Positions 6,153 through 7,408 of a stretch of DNA of 7,408 bases are shown in pieces. The stretch is from Deltaproteobacteria bacterium (GTDB lineage: Bacteria; Desulfobacterota; Desulfobacteria; Desulfobacterales; BuS5): assembly GCA_021157555.1 (NCBI GenBank), contig JAGGWL010000040.1, positions 1 to 7,408 on the forward strand, written 5' to 3'. The notes below the pieces were generated by a model. That model made no database searches. It was not told where the DNA came from and saw nothing but the letters and a program-made list of their open reading frames with translations. How positions within the stretch are numbered: position 1 is the stretch's first letter; each line of letters starts with the position of its first letter. A program made the translations under genes and the position numbers.

Positions 6153-7031
6153 CTATAAGTTCAAAGGGAAAGCATGATCCAGTTCCGCCATGTCTTGATC
6201 AGTCAGGATGATATCCATGGCGGCAGCACTGTCCACAGCACTTTTCATCCTGTTAGCGCCTGGGATTGCAATAAGATTGGAAGATTTGCGTAACAACCAG
6301 GCCAGCGCAATCTGAAATGGTGTGACATCATATCGCTTCCCAATCTGGCATAATGCTGGATGTTGCTCTGATCTCACTTTTCCATTTCCGCCTCCTACCG
6401 GGCTATATGCGATAAAAGCAATCCCGTTTTGTTCGCAATGGGAAATAACTCCTTGCTGCCAAGCCTCACGATCAAAAGGATTGCAACGGTTCTGAACACT
6501 GACTATGGGTACTATAGAACTTGCCAGCTTGATATCTGCCACGCTAACATTTGAAAGCCCGATATGCTGAATTTTGCCTTTTTCGCGAAGTCTGGCCAAG
6601 GCCCCCACACTTTCGGTGAGTGGAATTTCTGGATCTGGTGCATGAAGATAGTAGAGTGTTATGGTTTCAACCTCAAGAGCTTTTAAACTTGCCTCGCAGG
6701 CCGTCTCCAGGTGATCCGGGCCGGCATTAGCAATCCATGCGCCGCCTGGACGTTCAAGGCCACCTTTGGTAGCTACGACGATTGATGTAGAATTGCCCTT
6801 CCATTCACGCAGAGCTTTGGCAATCAAGCGCTCGTTATGACCAACGTCAGTATGATCAATGCAATAGACGTCTGCAGTGTCCAGGAAATTCATTCCGGCA
6901 TCCAGCGCCGCGCACAAAACATTTATGCCATAACCATCAGGAAAACGTCCCTTTAGAGAAAGAGGCATACATCCTAGACCAATGGGACGGACAAGCAGAT
7001 CAGATACTCCAATACTTCTATTTTCGATCAT
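6153..7031 (-). CDS. Aldo/keto reductase
   Basis: The product is a 292-residue NAD(P)H-dependent oxidoreductase with a TIM-barrel fold, probably cytoplasmic. The catalytic tetrad is visible: D51 and Y56 in FLDTADVY, K89 in ATKGG and H130 in LYYLHAPDP. GKIQHIGLSN (152-161), FIAYSPVGGG (206-215) and IPGANRMKSAVDSAAA (256-271) are typical later motifs, the last contacting the cofactor phosphate or adenine. I chose the ATG at 7031 because AAAGAGG lies five bases upstream on the minus strand and the protein then begins with the usual short N-terminal strand. A start at 7097 would add 22 residues without family support. It converges on the NifX-like gene, 61 bp apart, so a functional link is unlikely. 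Aldo/keto reductases accept many carbonyls, and the substrate cannot be inferred. Confidence 0.93.
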   Translation of the reverse strand: MIENRSIGVSDLLVRPIGLGCMPLSLKGRFPDGYGINVLCAALDAGMNFLDTADVYCIDHTDVGHNERLIAKALREWKGNSTSIVVATKGGLERPGGAWIANAGPDHLETACEASLKALEVETITLYYLHAPDPEIPLTESVGALARLREKGKIQHIGLSNVSVADIKLASSIVPIVSVQNRCNPFDREAWQQGVISHCEQNGIAFIAYSPVGGGNGKVRSEQHPALCQIGKRYDVTPFQIALAWLLRKSSNLIAIPGANRMKSAVDSAAAMDIILTDQDMAELDHAFPLNL

Positions 7032-7191
7032 TTTTTCCTCTTTAAAATCAATATTTATAGAAATTGAATAAAAAACCGGGTACAGAACATTTCCCACGCC
7101 TTAAAAAAATGTGTTTCTTAAAGGCGCACTTCCTGCCTCTTGTTTGAAAAGAGAATATACCGATATATTGGGCTTGTCCAAGAAGCGTATA

Positions 7192-7226
7192 AGATCGTGG
7201 TCTCTGCTCTCACACGATCTATTTTT
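7192..7226 (+). terminator. Hairpin followed by T run, possible plus-strand terminator
   Basis: AGATCGTG (7192-7199) pairs perfectly with CACGATCT (7213-7220) around a 13-base loop, followed by A and five T (7222-7226). The shape fits a weak plus-strand intrinsic terminator, but no plus-strand gene ends nearby, and the long loop is not ideal. It could instead be an inverted-repeat protein site or the relic of a lost gene. Confidence 0.35.
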
Positions 7227-7290
7227 ATTGTTTATGCATTTGAATGAAACTTTTCAACCTTTAAATTAGAAGAACCTTATGATATAAGGG

Positions 7291-7408
7291 TGTTGCAAAG
7301 ATTGCTATTATCAATAGTTAAAACAAGCAGTTACGCTATAATGGAAAAATGGGGGTTTTCTGGGTTAACTAATTGATTTTACTATAAAAGTTTTTTTACT
7401 TTGCAACA
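7291..7408. mobile_element. MITE-like 118-bp segment with perfect 10-bp terminal inverted repeats
   Basis: TGTTGCAAAG at 7291-7300 is matched by its exact reverse complement CTTTGCAACA at 7399-7408, the last ten bases of the window. The 98 bp between are AT-rich, without a gene. Size, perfect ends and lack of coding capacity fit a miniature inverted-repeat element. The end sequence resembles the TGTTGCAAA part of IS6-family insertion-sequence ends (recollection). The target duplication cannot be seen because the right flank is missing. The alternative is an insertion-sequence end with a subterminal repeat. Confidence 0.45.

Larger units (their letters stand above)
7032..7408. other. Non-coding stretch upstream of the aldo/keto reductase gene
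   Basis: No gene is supported on either strand in these 377 bp. The proximal part should hold the promoter of the minus-strand aldo/keto reductase, but no clear -35/-10 pair is seen. The distal part contains a hairpin (7192-7220), a six-pair palindrome CCTTAT-GAT-ATAAGG (7275-7289) and the inverted-repeat-bounded segment at 7291-7408. Confidence 0.6.

Noticed and set aside
7031..7097. Upstream start for the aldo/keto reductase at 7097
   Set aside because: The extra 22 residues do not resemble the family N-terminus, and the internal ATG at 7031 has a clear AAAGAGG ribosome site five bases away.

Overview
The window reads as a piece of a bacterial chromosome, most likely from an anaerobe. The best guess is a sulfate-reducing or related deltaproteobacterium (Desulfobacterota), but that is inference. 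It rests on the gene content (a cytoplasmic molybdenum/tungsten bis-pterin enzyme without subunit partners, a Trm112-type methyltransferase, a small NifX-type metallocluster-binding protein) and on the AT-rich intergenic DNA. No rRNA, tRNA, CRISPR array or transposase gene is visible.

Layout. Positions 1-374 are AT-rich non-coding DNA with at most a weak terminator-like hairpin. A winged-helix/SAM methyltransferase of the Rv2258c-like type follows at 375-1448. The gap 1449-1623 holds two unrelated REP-like palindromes: a perfect 28-bp palindrome set between two 11-bp direct repeats, then a GC-rich hairpin in the 5' leader of the next gene. A second methyltransferase with an N-terminal four-cysteine zinc-binding domain lies at 1624-2574. 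It is followed after 24 bp by a 735-residue enzyme of the DMSO-reductase superfamily (2599-4806, TTG start). The close spacing and shared strand suggest that these two are co-transcribed. The unit ends in an intrinsic terminator whose stem contains the stop codon.

A new transcription unit begins with a good sigma-70-type promoter (4851-4878). It carries a secreted GlcG/HbpS-type heme-binding-like protein (4917-5663) and a NifX/MTH1175-type protein with a His/Cys-rich tail (5708-6091). Both have strong Shine-Dalgarno sites. An aldo/keto reductase runs convergently on the minus strand (6153-7031). The last 377 bp are non-coding. They contain a hairpin (7192-7220) and a 118-bp AT-rich segment bounded by perfect 10-bp terminal inverted repeats (7291-7408), which looks like a MITE or a similar mobile-element remnant and ends exactly at the window edge.

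How the genes may work together. The Trm112-type methyltransferase and the Mo/W enzyme look like a two-gene module, with the first methyltransferase possibly attached. The substrate cannot be read from the sequence. The Mo/W enzyme resembles the acetylene hydratase / formate dehydrogenase part of the superfamily and has an unusual cysteine spacing at its Fe-S site. The second unit pairs a periplasmic heme-type sensor or binding protein with a cytoplasmic metallocluster-binding protein, which suggests a cofactor or redox role without proving one.
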